From NCBI GenBank assembly GCA_001298575.1, contig LJCV01000177.1, positions 62,001 through 126,000 of the forward strand: 64,000 nt of DNA, in the 5' to 3' direction. The position numbers were made by a program, and so were the translations under genes. The notes below the pieces were generated by a model that saw only the letters and a program-made list of their open reading frames with translations, was not told the DNA's origin and did no database searches. This DNA is from Actinobacteria bacterium OK074. Lineage in GTDB: Bacteria; Actinomycetota; Actinomycetes; Streptomycetales; Streptomycetaceae. The first letter of the stretch is position 1, and the number at the start of each line of letters is the position of its first letter. This document shows positions 40,470-50,660 of this stretch, piece by piece.

Positions 40470-41378
40470 ATGAGACACGCCCGGCGCAAGCGGCTCGGTC
40501 TCCTCCTCACCACCGTGTCCCTGACCGCCCTCCTCGGCCTCAACGCCCAGGCCCAGGCGGACACCGACACCACCGCCGTCGCCCCGGCCGCCGCCAACCC
40601 CTACGAGCGCGGCCCCGCCCCCACCGAGGCGAGCGTCACCGCCGCGCGCGGTCCCTTCGCCATCGCGCAGGTGAACGTGCCCTCGGGCAGTGGCGCCGGG
40701 TTCAACGACGGCACCATCTACTACCCGACCGACACCTCCCAGGGCACCTTCGGCGCGGTCGCGGTCATCCCCGGCTTCATCTCGCCGCAGGCCGTGATTC
40801 AGTGGTTCGGCCCGCGGCTGGCCTCGCAGGGCTTCGTCGTCTTCACCCTCGACTCCAACGGTCTCGCCGACCTGCCGGACGCCCGCGGCCGGCAACTCCT
40901 CGCCGCGCTCGACTACTTGACCACCCAGAGCACCGTACGCACCCGGATCGACCCGAACCGGCTGGCCGTGATGGGCCACTCCATGGGCGGCGGCGGAACC
41001 CTCCTGGCGGCCGAGAACCGGCCCACCCTCAAGGCCGCGATCCCGCTCGCGCCCTGGGAGCCGGACACCTCCTGGGAGGGCGTCAAGGTCCCCACGATGA
41101 TCATCGGCGGGGAGTCGGACGTCGTCGCCCCGGTCTCCTCGATGGCGATACCGGACTACAACAGCCTGTCCTCCGCGCCCGAGAAGGCGTACCTGGAACT
41201 CCGCAGCGGCGACCACCTGGCGCCCGCCTCCGAGAGCCCGACGGTCGCCGAGTACGCGCTGTCCTGGCTCAAGCGGTTCGTCGACGACGACACCCGCTAC
41301 GACCAGTTCCTCTGCCCCGGCCCCACCCCCGACACCGACATCAGCCAGTACCTCGACACCTGCCCGAACGGCAGCTGA
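40470..41378 (+). CDS. Secreted cutinase/polyester hydrolase (PET-hydrolase family)
   Basis: A 302-residue alpha/beta hydrolase of the actinobacterial cutinase family. A signal peptide occupies about residues 1-30 (LGLLLTTVSLTALLGLNAQAQA). The nucleophile is Ser171 in GHSMGGGG, Asp217 lies in GGESDVVAP and His249 in SGDHLAP. The Ser-Asp and Asp-His spacings (46 and 32) equal those I recall for Thermobifida cutinases. The C-terminus has the paired Cys of the family (FLCPGP ... DTCPNGS), which form a disulfide. Expected to hydrolyse cutin, triglycerides and synthetic polyesters outside the cell. ATG at 40470 with GAGAGGA. Confidence 0.93.
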   Translation: MRHARRKRLGLLLTTVSLTALLGLNAQAQADTDTTAVAPAAANPYERGPAPTEASVTAARGPFAIAQVNVPSGSGAGFNDGTIYYPTDTSQGTFGAVAVIPGFISPQAVIQWFGPRLASQGFVVFTLDSNGLADLPDARGRQLLAALDYLTTQSTVRTRIDPNRLAVMGHSMGGGGTLLAAENRPTLKAAIPLAPWEPDTSWEGVKVPTMIIGGESDVVAPVSSMAIPDYNSLSSAPEKAYLELRSGDHLAPASESPTVAEYALSWLKRFVDDDTRYDQFLCPGPTPDTDISQYLDTCPNGS

Positions 41379-41498
41379 CGCCGCGTCGGCACACCAGCGC
41401 CGTACGGCGGTCGCGTCCCACCGCCGTACGGCCGCCGGGGAGTTCGGCACAGGCGCCCCGCTGGAACCTGAACCGCCGGTGCGGCACTCTTCTCCGTT

Positions 41499-43571
41499 GT
41501 GGGGATACCGAACCAGAACGGACCGGGCGACGTCGCGGCGCACATGGTGGTGTGCGGCGACGACGCGCTGGCGCACCGGCTGGCCGCCGAACTGCGCGGT
41601 GTCTACGGCGAACAGGTGACCCTGGTCGTCCCGGGCAACGAGCGCGTGGAGCGGCAGCCGGTGGTCGGGCGCGCCCGCGCCTCGGCGCTGTTCGACCGGG
41701 TCTCCGACATGGGTGTCTTCCGTGCCGTCGGCCGCGGTGGCAACGGCACCACCGCCGCGCGCGCCCTCGGCCTGCCCGGCAGCCGCGCCAACGGCCCCGC
41801 CGTCGCGCCCCCGGCCGGTGGCACGACCGCCCCCGCGACCACCGCCCCGGCGGGCCGCCGCGGCTCCGAACCCGACGGTTCCGTCCAGCTGTTGGAGGCC
41901 GTGGAGGCCACCGAGAGCGTGCTCGCGGAGGCCGGGGTCGAGCGGGCCGCGGCGCTCGCGCTGATGTACGACGACGACGAGACCAACATCCGTGCCGCGC
42001 TGATCGCCCGCCGCCTCAACCCCAGGCTGCGGCTGGTGCTGCGGCTGTACAACCGGCGGCTGGGCCAGCACATCGAGGAACTCCTCGACCAGGCAGCCGC
42101 GTTGGCCGCCGGTGACGAGGTGCCCGGCGGGTTCGACGCGTCCACCACCGTGCTGTCCGACGCCGACACGGCCGCGCCCGCGCTGGCCGCGACCGCCGTC
42201 GCGGGCACCACCAAGGTCGTCCAGACGGACGGGCTGCTGCTGCGGGCCGTGGACCGGCCGCCGCCCGCACCCGGCGAGATCGCCGACCCCGGTCTGGCCG
42301 TGCTGGCGCTGCGCTCCACCACCCGCAGCAACCCGGCCGGTGCCGACGGTTCCGAGGCCAGCGAGGACGGGCCGCGGCTGCTGCCCGACGAGGAGACGGT
42401 GGCGGCGGCGACCGGGCGCGGCATCGTCGTCCTGGAGAACGTGTCGTACTCCGGGCCGCAGCACGAGGGGCGGCGCAGCATCATGCCGTTCGCCTCGCTG
42501 CTGTCGCGGCGGCTGCGGTGGTCGTTCGCCGGACTCGTGGGCTGTGTGGTCGCGCTGGCCGTCACGCAGATGGCGGTCACCGACGAACACCCGCTGCGCG
42601 CCACCTACTTGACCCTGCTCGATCTCTTCTCCATCAACGACCCGGCGATCGGGCAGCCCGCCGCCCGGCAGATCCTGCAACTGCTGTCCGGGCTCGTCGG
42701 ACTGCTGCTCCTGCCGGTGCTGCTCGCCGCCGTCCTGGAGGCGCTGGGCACCTTCCGCAGCGGGTCCGCACTGCGCAAACCGCCGCGCGGGCTGTCCGGG
42801 CACGTGGTGCTGCTCGGCGTCGGCAAGATCGGCACGCGGGTGCTGACCCGGCTGCGCGAACTGCGCATCCCCGTGGTGTGCGTCGAGGCCGACCCGGAGG
42901 CCCGCGGTCTCGCCACGGCCCGGCGGCTGCGGGTGCCGGTGGTCCTCGGGGACGTCACCCAGGAGGGCGTCCTGGAGGCCGCCAAGATCCACCGCGCGGA
43001 CGCGCTCCTCGCCCTGACCAGCGCCGACACCACCAACCTCGAAGCCGCCCTGTACGCCCGCTCCGTCCACCCCGACCTGCGCGTCGTGCTGCGCCTGTAC
43101 GACGACGGTTTCGCGACCGCCGTCTACCGCACCCTGCGCGCCGCGCACCCGGGCGCGGTCACCCGCAGCCGCAGCGTGTCCCACCTGGCCGCGCCCGCGT
43201 TCGCCGGGGCCATGATGGGGCGGCAGATCCTCGGGGCGATCCCGGTCGAGCGGCGCGTGCTGCTGTTCGCCGTCATCGACGTGGCCGGGCATCCGCAGCT
43301 GGAGGGGCGCACCGTCCGCGAGGCGTTCCGGGCGGGATCCTGGCGCGTCCTCGCCCTGGACAAGACGGCGCCGGCCGGAGCACGCGGCGGCCAGGGCCCG
43401 GACACCGGCACACAGTCGTCGGACCGCCCGTCCGACCGCCCCTCGGGCCACCTGGTCTGGGACCTGCTCCCCACCTACGTCCTGCGCCCCGAGGACCGCG
43501 TCGTCCTGGCCGCCACCCGCCGCGGTCTCGCGGAACTCCTGGGCCGACGACGGGAACGCACGGAGGACTAG
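41499..43571 (+). CDS. RCK/TrkA-N NAD-binding protein with membrane segments (potassium channel-like, CASTOR/POLLUX-type)
   Basis: A 690-residue protein with two Rossmann-type RCK domains. The first starts MVVCGDDALAHRLAAELRG (about 16-200), then two hydrophobic helices (FAGLVGCVVALAVTQMAV near 345; LLSGLVGLLLLPVLLAAVLE near 395) flank a pore-like loop, and the second RCK domain has VVLLGVGKIGTRVLTRLREL (about 430-560). Such proteins are ion-channel regulators or channels gated by nucleotides. No canonical TVGYG selectivity filter is visible between the helices, so ion selectivity is uncertain. GTG at 41499 without a ribosome site, possibly leaderless. Confidence 0.8.
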   Translation: MGIPNQNGPGDVAAHMVVCGDDALAHRLAAELRGVYGEQVTLVVPGNERVERQPVVGRARASALFDRVSDMGVFRAVGRGGNGTTAARALGLPGSRANGPAVAPPAGGTTAPATTAPAGRRGSEPDGSVQLLEAVEATESVLAEAGVERAAALALMYDDDETNIRAALIARRLNPRLRLVLRLYNRRLGQHIEELLDQAAALAAGDEVPGGFDASTTVLSDADTAAPALAATAVAGTTKVVQTDGLLLRAVDRPPPAPGEIADPGLAVLALRSTTRSNPAGADGSEASEDGPRLLPDEETVAAATGRGIVVLENVSYSGPQHEGRRSIMPFASLLSRRLRWSFAGLVGCVVALAVTQMAVTDEHPLRATYLTLLDLFSINDPAIGQPAARQILQLLSGLVGLLLLPVLLAAVLEALGTFRSGSALRKPPRGLSGHVVLLGVGKIGTRVLTRLRELRIPVVCVEADPEARGLATARRLRVPVVLGDVTQEGVLEAAKIHRADALLALTSADTTNLEAALYARSVHPDLRVVLRLYDDGFATAVYRTLRAAHPGAVTRSRSVSHLAAPAFAGAMMGRQILGAIPVERRVLLFAVIDVAGHPQLEGRTVREAFRAGSWRVLALDKTAPAGARGGQGPDTGTQSSDRPSDRPSGHLVWDLLPTYVLRPEDRVVLAATRRGLAELLGRRRERTED

Positions 43572-43932
43572 CCGGAGGACCAGGGGGACTGGGGGGACCA
43601 GGCGGACCAGGCGGATATGTGCCCCTCCCGGCCGAGGCCGCGGTCGGGCCGGGTACACCACTCCTTCCCGCGCGGACGCGGGTGCGGGTGCGTATGCGGG
43701 CGCCCGTACGAGAGCGCGTGCGGGCTGTGCGGGCAGGGGTGGGGAACGGGAACGGCCGGAACCGGCTGCGTGATCGAAGTCATGCGGAGAGTCTGCACCC
43801 TGCCACTGACAATCCGCCCCGACCTGCGGAAATGCCAGATCTCGCACATTTCTCCGATTCCGCTCCACGGAGTTTTCCACAGGCTGAGAGGGACTTCGGC
43901 GGAATGTCGGTGGGGCCGGGCACTATGGGGTC
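43572..43932. other. 361-bp intergenic region upstream of the S9 peptidase
   Basis: The left part has GGACCAGG/GGACCAGGCGG repeats (43575-43612). The right part (43780-43920) is less GC-rich and likely contains the peptidase promoter. A 93-codon minus-strand frame here has Cys/His-rich low-complexity sequence and no ribosome site; I do not call it. Confidence 0.5.
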
Positions 43933-45771
43933 ATGACTGAGAGCAACGACCGCAGCGAGACCATGCCCGACTGGGAGAAGCGGTTCCGGGCGCCGCGGGT
44001 GTCCCTGCCCGACTGGGCCGAGGACGCACCGCACCGCTCGCTGTTCGTCTCCAACGCGACCGGCACGTACGAGTTGTACGCGTGGGACCGCTCGACCGGC
44101 AGCCAGCGCCAGGTCACCGACCGGCCCAACGGCACGACGGACGGCGTGCTGTCCCCGGACGGCGAGTGGATCTGGTGGTTCGACGACACCGACGGCGACG
44201 AGTTCGGCATCTGGCGGCGGCAGTCGTTCACCGGACCCGGCAAGCGCGGAGCGGGAGAAGAGGAAGGGGACGAACCCGCGGCACCCGGGCTCGACCCCTC
44301 CTACCCCGCCGGGCTGGCGATCGGGCGGGACGGCCGCACGGCGGTGGTGGGGCGGTCCACCGACGAGGACGGCTCGACCATCCATCTCGTCCGCGCCGGG
44401 CAGGACCCCGAGGTGATCTACCGGCACCGCGAGTCCGCCGGTGTCGGCGACCTCTCGCACGACGGTTCGCTGATCGCCGTCGAGCACACCGAGCACGGCG
44501 ACGCGATGCACTCGGCGCTGCGGGTGCTGCGGCCGGACGGCTCGCCCGTGGCCGAACTGGACGACACCAAGGGCGGCACCGTCGAACTCGGCCTGGAGGC
44601 ACTCGGGTTCGCGCCGGTCGACGGGGACACCCGGCTGCTCATCGGGCACCAGCGGCGCGGTCGCTGGGAGCCGCTGGTGTGGGACGTGGTCTCGGGCGAG
44701 GAGACCGACCTGGCCTTCGAACTGCCGGGTGACGTGGGCGCGGAGTGGTATCCGGACGGTACGGCGCTGCTCGTCTCGCACAGCTTCGAGGCGCGCAGCG
44801 AGCTGTTCCGCTACGACCTCGCCTCGCGCGAGCTGGTGAAGCTGCCGACCCCGCCGGGCACGGTGTCGGGGGCGAGCGCGCGGCCCGACGGCAGCGTGGA
44901 GTACCTGTGGTCGTCGGCGGCCGAACCGCCGGTGGTGCGGTCGACGACGGGCGAGGTCGTACTGGATCCGCCGGGGATGGCGTCACCGGGTTCGGTGCCG
45001 GTGGAGGACGTGTGGGTGGAGGGGCCGGGCGGCCGGGTCCACGCGCTCGTCCAGAAACCGGCCGGGGTCAGCGGCCCGCTGCCGACCGTGTTCGAGATCC
45101 ACGGCGGCCCGACCTGGCACGACAGCGACTCCTTCGCGGCCGGTCCCGCGGCCTGGGTGGACCACGGGTACGCGGTCGTACGGGTCAACTACCGCGGTTC
45201 GACCGGCTACGGGCGCGAGTGGACGGACGCGCTCAAGCACCGGGTCGGGCTCATCGAGCTGGAGGACATCGCGGCGGTACGGGAGTGGGCGGTGTCCTCG
45301 GGCCTCGCGGACCCGCAGCGGCTGGTGCTGACCGGGGGCTCGTGGGGCGGTTACCTCACCCTGCTGGGCATCGGCACCCAGCCGGACGCCTGGACCGTGG
45401 GGATCGCGGCGGTGCCGGTCGCGGACTACGTCACGGCGTACCACGACGAGATGGAGGCGCTCAAGGCGATGGACCGCACGCTGCTCGGGGGCACGCCGGA
45501 GGAGGTGCCGGAACGCTTCGAGGCGTCGTCGCCGCTGACGTACGTGGATGCGGTGAAGGTGCCGGTGTACATCTCGGCGGGGGTGAACGATCCGCGGTGC
45601 CCGATCCGGCAGGTCGACAATTACGTGGCCCGTTTGGAGGGGAGGGGGGTGGTGCATGAGGTGTACCGGTACGAGGCGGGGCATGGGTCGTTGGTCGTGG
45701 ACGAGCGGATCAAGCAGGTGAGGTTGGAGCTGGGGTTCGCGGAGCGGTATCTGGGCGGGCAGAGCGCCTGA
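43933..45771 (+). CDS. S9 family prolyl oligopeptidase-like serine peptidase
   Basis: A 612-residue peptidase. An N-terminal beta-propeller (about 30-370, with LSPDGEWIWW-type blades) covers a C-terminal alpha/beta hydrolase. The nucleophile is in GGSWGGYLTL, the Asp in GVNDPRCP, the His in EAGHGS, and the oxyanion region is FEIHGGPTWHDSD. Cytosolic (no signal peptide), so an acylaminoacyl-peptidase or dipeptidyl-peptidase role in peptide recycling is likely. ATG at 43933. Convergent with the nucleotidyltransferase gene; the intergenic repeat at 45772-46005 separates them. Confidence 0.92.
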   Translation: MTESNDRSETMPDWEKRFRAPRVSLPDWAEDAPHRSLFVSNATGTYELYAWDRSTGSQRQVTDRPNGTTDGVLSPDGEWIWWFDDTDGDEFGIWRRQSFTGPGKRGAGEEEGDEPAAPGLDPSYPAGLAIGRDGRTAVVGRSTDEDGSTIHLVRAGQDPEVIYRHRESAGVGDLSHDGSLIAVEHTEHGDAMHSALRVLRPDGSPVAELDDTKGGTVELGLEALGFAPVDGDTRLLIGHQRRGRWEPLVWDVVSGEETDLAFELPGDVGAEWYPDGTALLVSHSFEARSELFRYDLASRELVKLPTPPGTVSGASARPDGSVEYLWSSAAEPPVVRSTTGEVVLDPPGMASPGSVPVEDVWVEGPGGRVHALVQKPAGVSGPLPTVFEIHGGPTWHDSDSFAAGPAAWVDHGYAVVRVNYRGSTGYGREWTDALKHRVGLIELEDIAAVREWAVSSGLADPQRLVLTGGSWGGYLTLLGIGTQPDAWTVGIAAVPVADYVTAYHDEMEALKAMDRTLLGGTPEEVPERFEASSPLTYVDAVKVPVYISAGVNDPRCPIRQVDNYVARLEGRGVVHEVYRYEAGHGSLVVDERIKQVRLELGFAERYLGGQSA

Positions 45772-45774
45772 TAG

Positions 45775-46003
45775 CTCGGGGGTGCGGGGGCGTTTGGCGA
45801 CTGCGGGTACGTCGTGGTTGCTCGCGCCCACGCGGCGGAGCCGCATATCAGACACAGCCCCGCGCCCCTAAAAGCAGGGGCTGCGCCCCGCCTTTCCCGG
45901 GCAGCGGGTACCTGCGCGTCGTAGCGCTCCGGACGCCTGCGCGCTTTCAAGGGGCGCGGGGAACTGCGCGCTCAGCCCCCACCGGCCCGCAGTGAACCCC
46001 CGC
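45775..46003. repeat. Streptomyces-type intergenic repeat element with long hairpin
   Basis: A sequence of the kind repeated between many convergent Streptomyces genes: CTCGCGCCCACGCGGCGGAG, CCCCGCGCCCCT and a GGAACTGCGCG tail. CCCCGCGCCCCT at 45858-45869 pairs with AGGGGCGCGGGG at 45950-45961, and an inner CCCC-TAAAAGCA-GGGG stem follows. It probably serves as a bidirectional terminator between the S9 peptidase and nucleotidyltransferase genes. Confidence 0.65.
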
Positions 46004-46005
46004 CC

Positions 46006-46722
46006 CTAGCGAAGCGAAGCCAGTTCCTTCGCCGCCTCCGTGAGGTCCTTCGCCGTGTCGATCGCTCGCCAGTAGGAACCCTGGGGGATCGGGAAGCCCG
46101 CCAGGCGGCGTTCGCGGGCCAGCCTTGGGAACGTGGTGCGTTCGTGGTCGCCGCGTTCCGGGAGGAGGGTGGCGAACTCGGGGGAGAAGACGTACACGCC
46201 CGCGTTGATCTCGTACGGCGTCGGCGGGGACTCGATGAAGTCGGTGACGCGGCCGAAGCCGTCCGTCTTGACGGCACCCCAGGGCATCCGCGGGCGGGCG
46301 AGCGCCAGTGTCGCCACGGCGTCGCGTTCCGCGTGGTAGTCCGCCATGTCGCGGAGCGAGAAGCGGGTCCAGATGTCGCCGTTGGTGGCGTACCAGGGGC
46401 GGTCGGGGTGGGGCAGGTGGGCGGCCGCGTAGCGCAGGCCGCCGCCGCGGCCGAGGGGTTCCTTCTCGACGACCGCGGTGACCTTGACCGGCAGCTCGGC
46501 GCTCTCCAGCCAGCGTTGCAGGACGTCGGCGAGGTGGCCGCAGCTGACCACCACGTCCGTCACGCCCTCATCGGCCAGCCAGGCGAGCTGGTGGCCGATG
46601 ATCGGCGTCCCGGTGCCGGGGATTTCCACCATCGGCTTGGGGCGGTCGTCGGTGTACGGCCGCAGCCGGGACCCTTGGCCTCCGGCCAGCACCACCGCTT
46701 GGGTGGGGTTCGCAATGGTCAT
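46006..46722 (-). CDS. Sugar nucleotidyltransferase (NTP_transferase family)
   Basis: A 238-residue GT-A fold enzyme. QAVVLAGGQGSRLRPYTDDRPKPMV is the nucleotide-binding signature (given as landmarks AGGQGSRLRP and RPKPMVEI), GGLRYA and NGDIW hold the metal ligand Asp, and PYEINAGVYVF fits the sugar pocket. It transfers NMP to a sugar 1-phosphate, as in mannose-1-phosphate guanylyltransferase or glucose-1-phosphate thymidylyltransferase relatives; base and sugar cannot be fixed. ATG at 46722. It lies 48 bp after a secreted-protein gene on the same strand. Confidence 0.9.
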   Translation of the reverse strand: MTIANPTQAVVLAGGQGSRLRPYTDDRPKPMVEIPGTGTPIIGHQLAWLADEGVTDVVVSCGHLADVLQRWLESAELPVKVTAVVEKEPLGRGGGLRYAAAHLPHPDRPWYATNGDIWTRFSLRDMADYHAERDAVATLALARPRMPWGAVKTDGFGRVTDFIESPPTPYEINAGVYVFSPEFATLLPERGDHERTTFPRLARERRLAGFPIPQGSYWRAIDTAKDLTEAAKELASLR

Positions 46723-46770
46723 GGCGGAACCATAGCCGCGGGGCCTGGCTCCGCCGGGGGCCTGGTTGCC

Positions 46771-47241
46771 CTACGCGTGCGCCGCCATGACCCCCGAGGC
46801 GAAGCTCGTGTCGCACACCGGCCGGGCGTACGCCTGCGCCCTGGACGGGCCGTACACGCGGACCGCGGCGCGGCCGAGGGCACGGGCGATGGACGCGCAG
46901 TGGGCGGCGAGGGACGGGCGGCCGTTCACTGCCTCCTGGAGGTGGGTGAGGGCGACGCCCGGGTTCTTGTGCTGGAGTTCGGCCAGCAGACGGTCGCGCA
47001 GGACGTCCTGCGGGGCCTTGGTGCGGGCGTGCGCGGTGCCGCCGGGGGCGGAGGCGTCGGACGCGGTGAGCACCGAGCTGGAGGGGGAGCCCGTCCAGTT
47101 GACCCGGGTGACCGCGAGCGTGCCGGAGAGCACCATGACGACGGGCAGGACGAGGGCGAGGGAGCGGCCGATGCGGCGCGCGGGGCCGGGGCCGCGCCGG
47201 GGCCGTTGGATACGAGTCCGTGGGGTGGTGGAGTGCTTCAC
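46771..47241 (-). CDS. Hypothetical membrane-anchored or secreted protein
   Basis: A 156-residue protein with a basic N-terminus (many Arg) and one hydrophobic segment (LALVLPVVMVLSGTLAV, about 28-44), a signal anchor. The external part is helical (DVLRDRLLAELQHKNPGVA) with two Cys (AHCASIAR; RPVCDTSF). No domain recognised. It precedes the nucleotidyltransferase by 48 bp and may be cotranscribed. Confidence 0.7.
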   Translation of the reverse strand: MKHSTTPRTRIQRPRRGPGPARRIGRSLALVLPVVMVLSGTLAVTRVNWTGSPSSSVLTASDASAPGGTAHARTKAPQDVLRDRLLAELQHKNPGVALTHLQEAVNGRPSLAAHCASIARALGRAAVRVYGPSRAQAYARPVCDTSFASGVMAAHA

Positions 47242-47397
47242 GCGGTTGAGGGTAGCGCGGGGTAGTGATATGGCGACATTTTGTCACCGGTTCGGGGGAT
47301 GTCGGAGGGGCGGAATTTGGGTAGGGCGTTGACGTACAGGTATCGAAAAGACCGGTCTGCCGGGGTATTTGCCGGGAATGTGGCGAGGGAAAACGGG

Positions 47398-47436
47398 GAG
47401 GGCCCCCACGGCGGACTGCCTGCCGTGGGGGCCCTC
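47398..47436 (-). terminator. Terminator of the msiK gene
   Basis: A perfect 15-bp stem (arms 47398-47412 and 47422-47436, GAGGGCCCCCACGGC type) with a 9-nt loop, 20 bp past the msiK stop. On the minus strand the stem is followed by CCCCGTTTTC, giving a short U-run. Confidence 0.88.
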
Positions 47437-47456
47437 TCTGTCGCTGCGGGGACGCG

Positions 47457-48593
<1,137 letters not shown>

Positions 48594-48850
48594 GGTGCGA
48601 GGCCCCCTTCTACCGGCAGGAACGTGCCGGACGATCCGTTGTAGGAAGGTGGTGCCACCACGGACGGGTCCGCGGTGGTGATGTGTGGTGTAGTCCACGC
48701 GAGTGGACTGGATCGAGACGGTACCTGGCGTTTGCCTGATCTGTCAGTACCCGGAGCCATGTGAACTTCGCGGAAATTTTCGACGGGGGCCGCGCGGGCG
48801 GTGGGTACACTGCACGGGCACGAATCCGCTCCGCGGAGACACGCGTGCAC

Positions 48851-48924
48851 GCCTCCTTAGCTCAGATGGCCAGAGCAACGCACTTGTAATGCGTAGGTCG
48901 TCGGTTCGAATCCGACAGGGGGCT
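48851..48924 (+). tRNA. tRNA-Thr (anticodon TGT)
   Basis: A 74-nt cloverleaf without encoded CCA. Acceptor arms GCCTCCT and AGGGGGC pair (one G-T), the D-arm is GCTC...GAGC, the anticodon stem ACGCA/TGCGT encloses CTTGTAA with TGT, and the T-arm GTCGG-TTCGAAT-CCGAC is perfect. The 3' half is the presumed attachment site of the adjacent integrase. Confidence 0.95.
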
Positions 48925-48935
48925 CTACGCCTGAC

Positions 48936-48967
48936 CAGCGCGTTTCTCCTGCGGGAGAGGCGCGCTG
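48936..48967 (+). terminator. Hairpin following tRNA-Thr
   Basis: CAGCGCGTTTCTCC (48936-48949) pairs imperfectly with GGAGAGGCGCGCTG (48954-48967) around TGCG. Twelve bp after the tRNA; likely the tRNA terminator or part of the recombinase arm-site region. Confidence 0.6.
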
Positions 48968-49010
48968 TTCGCCGTAGCCATGGCATTAACCATGAATAGG
49001 TTCCACAGCC

Positions 49011-50660
49011 ATGGCAACCACGACCGCCAAGCGCCGGCAGCGCGGCAGCATCCGTCCCAACGGGTCCGGCTTCCAGGTCCGGGTCTACGCGGGCCGCGAC
49101 CCGGTCACCAAGAAGGACCTCTACCTCTACGCGCAGGCGCCCGACGAGACCGAGGCCGAGAAGGCCCGCACCCGTCTGCTCCACCAGGTCGACGAACAGC
49201 GCCACCCGAAGCAGAAGGCCACGATGGCCTTCCTCCTCGACCGGTGGCTCGGCGTCACCGAGCAGACGCCCACCTCGTACGACCGCGCCGAGGGCCTGAT
49301 CCGCAACTACCTCAAGCCGGCCTTCGGCGACCTCCAAGTCGCCAAGCTCACGGTCGAGATGATCGATCTCTTCTACGCCCGGCTGCGGCGGTGCCGTGAG
49401 CAGTGCGAGGGCCGCCGCAAGGGCAAGACCGATCCGCAGACCAAGACCAAGCACGTCTGCAAGCCGCTCGCGCCGGCCTCGGTCCGCAGGATGCACTTCG
49501 TCCTGCTGCCCGCGCTCGGCCGCGCCATCCGCTGGGGCTACGCCACAACCAACGCGGCCGCGCTCGCCACACCGCCCACCCAGCCGCCCCCGGACCCGGA
49601 CCCGCCGACCCCGGAGGAGGCCGCTCTCGTCCTCAACACCGCCTGGCAGCGCGATCTGGACTGGGGAACCTTCCTCTTCCTGACCATGGTCACCGGATCC
49701 CGCCGCGGCGAGATGTGCGCCCTGCGCTGGTCGCACATCGACTTCGAGCGCCTGGAGCTGACCGTCAAGCACTCCAATGACCGGGGCACCATCAAGGACA
49801 CCAAGACCCACCAGCGGCGCAGGCAGGCCATCGACAGCGTCATCAGGGCTGTCCTGCTCGCCCACCGGGCCCGCATGGAAGAACGCTGCAAGCGGCTCGG
49901 CGGGACGCTGTCCCGCGACGCCTTCGTGTTCTCCACCGAACCGGACGGAGCCAAGCCCCTGCTCCCCGACAGCGTCAGCCAGCGCTACAAGCGACTCGCC
50001 ACCCACCTGGACATCCACACCCGGCGCATCAAGGACCTGCGCACCTACAACGTCACCGAACTCCTCGGGGCCGGTGCCAACGTACGCACGGTCGCGGGCC
50101 GGGTCGGCCACGGCAGCGGCGGGGTGACCACGCTCAAGTACTACGCCGCGTTCCTGGCCACCTCCGACCGCCAGGTCGTCAGCGGCCTGACGAAGCAACT
50201 GCCGCTCCCGGCGGGCCTGTTGACCGAGCAGTCCGTCACGACGGTCGTCAACGGCATGCAGCTGGCGTGCGCGTGCGGCAACACCTCGCTGTGGGCGATG
50301 CTCGTCGTCGGCGCCAACGACGTCGAGGCACTCTGCGGGCAGTGCGAGGCAGCCGTCGTCGCGCGGCTCGGCGAAGAGTCCGCCACCGTCGTACGGCAGC
50401 CGGTCACGCCGCCCGGCCCGCCCCGCGAACTCGCCCCATGGGAACTGATCGCCGGGGAGCTGCGGAGCGCGATCGAGGACGGCACGCTGGCCGACGGCGA
50501 GGCCGTGCCCACCGTCGTCGACATCGCGCAGGCGCACGACGTCTCGGTGGGCACCGCGCACCGGGCGTTCGCATGCCTGAAGAAGGAGGGGCTGATCGAG
50601 GTCAGCCGCGGACGTCGCGCCGTGGTGCGCCGCCAGGAGGTGTCCACCGATGCGGCATGA
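49011..50660 (+). CDS. Tyrosine-type site-specific integrase with C-terminal zinc-ribbon and GntR-like tail
   Basis: A 549-residue recombinase. An AP2/arm-binding region (GSIRPNGSGFQVRVYAGRDP) and SAM-like core-binding domain are followed by the catalytic domain: Arg in TGSRRGEMCALRW, the second box reads RIKDLRTYNVTELL (Lys at the usual first His of HxxR, Arg present), then GRVGHGSGGVTTLKYY with the nucleophile Tyr. The last about 130 residues are extra: CACGN...CGQC (zinc-ribbon-like) and a GntR winged helix (WELIAGELRSAIEDGTLADG). Catalyses integration at tRNA-Thr. ATG at 49011 with only a weak AGG site. Confidence 0.92.
   Translation: MATTTAKRRQRGSIRPNGSGFQVRVYAGRDPVTKKDLYLYAQAPDETEAEKARTRLLHQVDEQRHPKQKATMAFLLDRWLGVTEQTPTSYDRAEGLIRNYLKPAFGDLQVAKLTVEMIDLFYARLRRCREQCEGRRKGKTDPQTKTKHVCKPLAPASVRRMHFVLLPALGRAIRWGYATTNAAALATPPTQPPPDPDPPTPEEAALVLNTAWQRDLDWGTFLFLTMVTGSRRGEMCALRWSHIDFERLELTVKHSNDRGTIKDTKTHQRRRQAIDSVIRAVLLAHRARMEERCKRLGGTLSRDAFVFSTEPDGAKPLLPDSVSQRYKRLATHLDIHTRRIKDLRTYNVTELLGAGANVRTVAGRVGHGSGGVTTLKYYAAFLATSDRQVVSGLTKQLPLPAGLLTEQSVTTVVNGMQLACACGNTSLWAMLVVGANDVEALCGQCEAAVVARLGEESATVVRQPVTPPGPPRELAPWELIAGELRSAIEDGTLADGEAVPTVVDIAQAHDVSVGTAHRAFACLKKEGLIEVSRGRRAVVRRQEVSTDAA

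Noticed and set aside
43568..43849. A 93-codon minus-strand frame with Cys and His
   Set aside because: No ribosome site, compositionally odd, overlaps the probable promoter of the S9 peptidase gene.
40152..43880. Upstream extension of the PucR frame to 43880
   Set aside because: It runs antisense through the cutinase and RCK genes; a GTG at 40151 with GAGGG gives a sensible start.
48980..49399. Plus-strand frame starting MALTMNRFHSHG
   Set aside because: Out of frame with and overlapping the integrase N-terminus, whose own frame carries the AP2-like and catalytic motifs.
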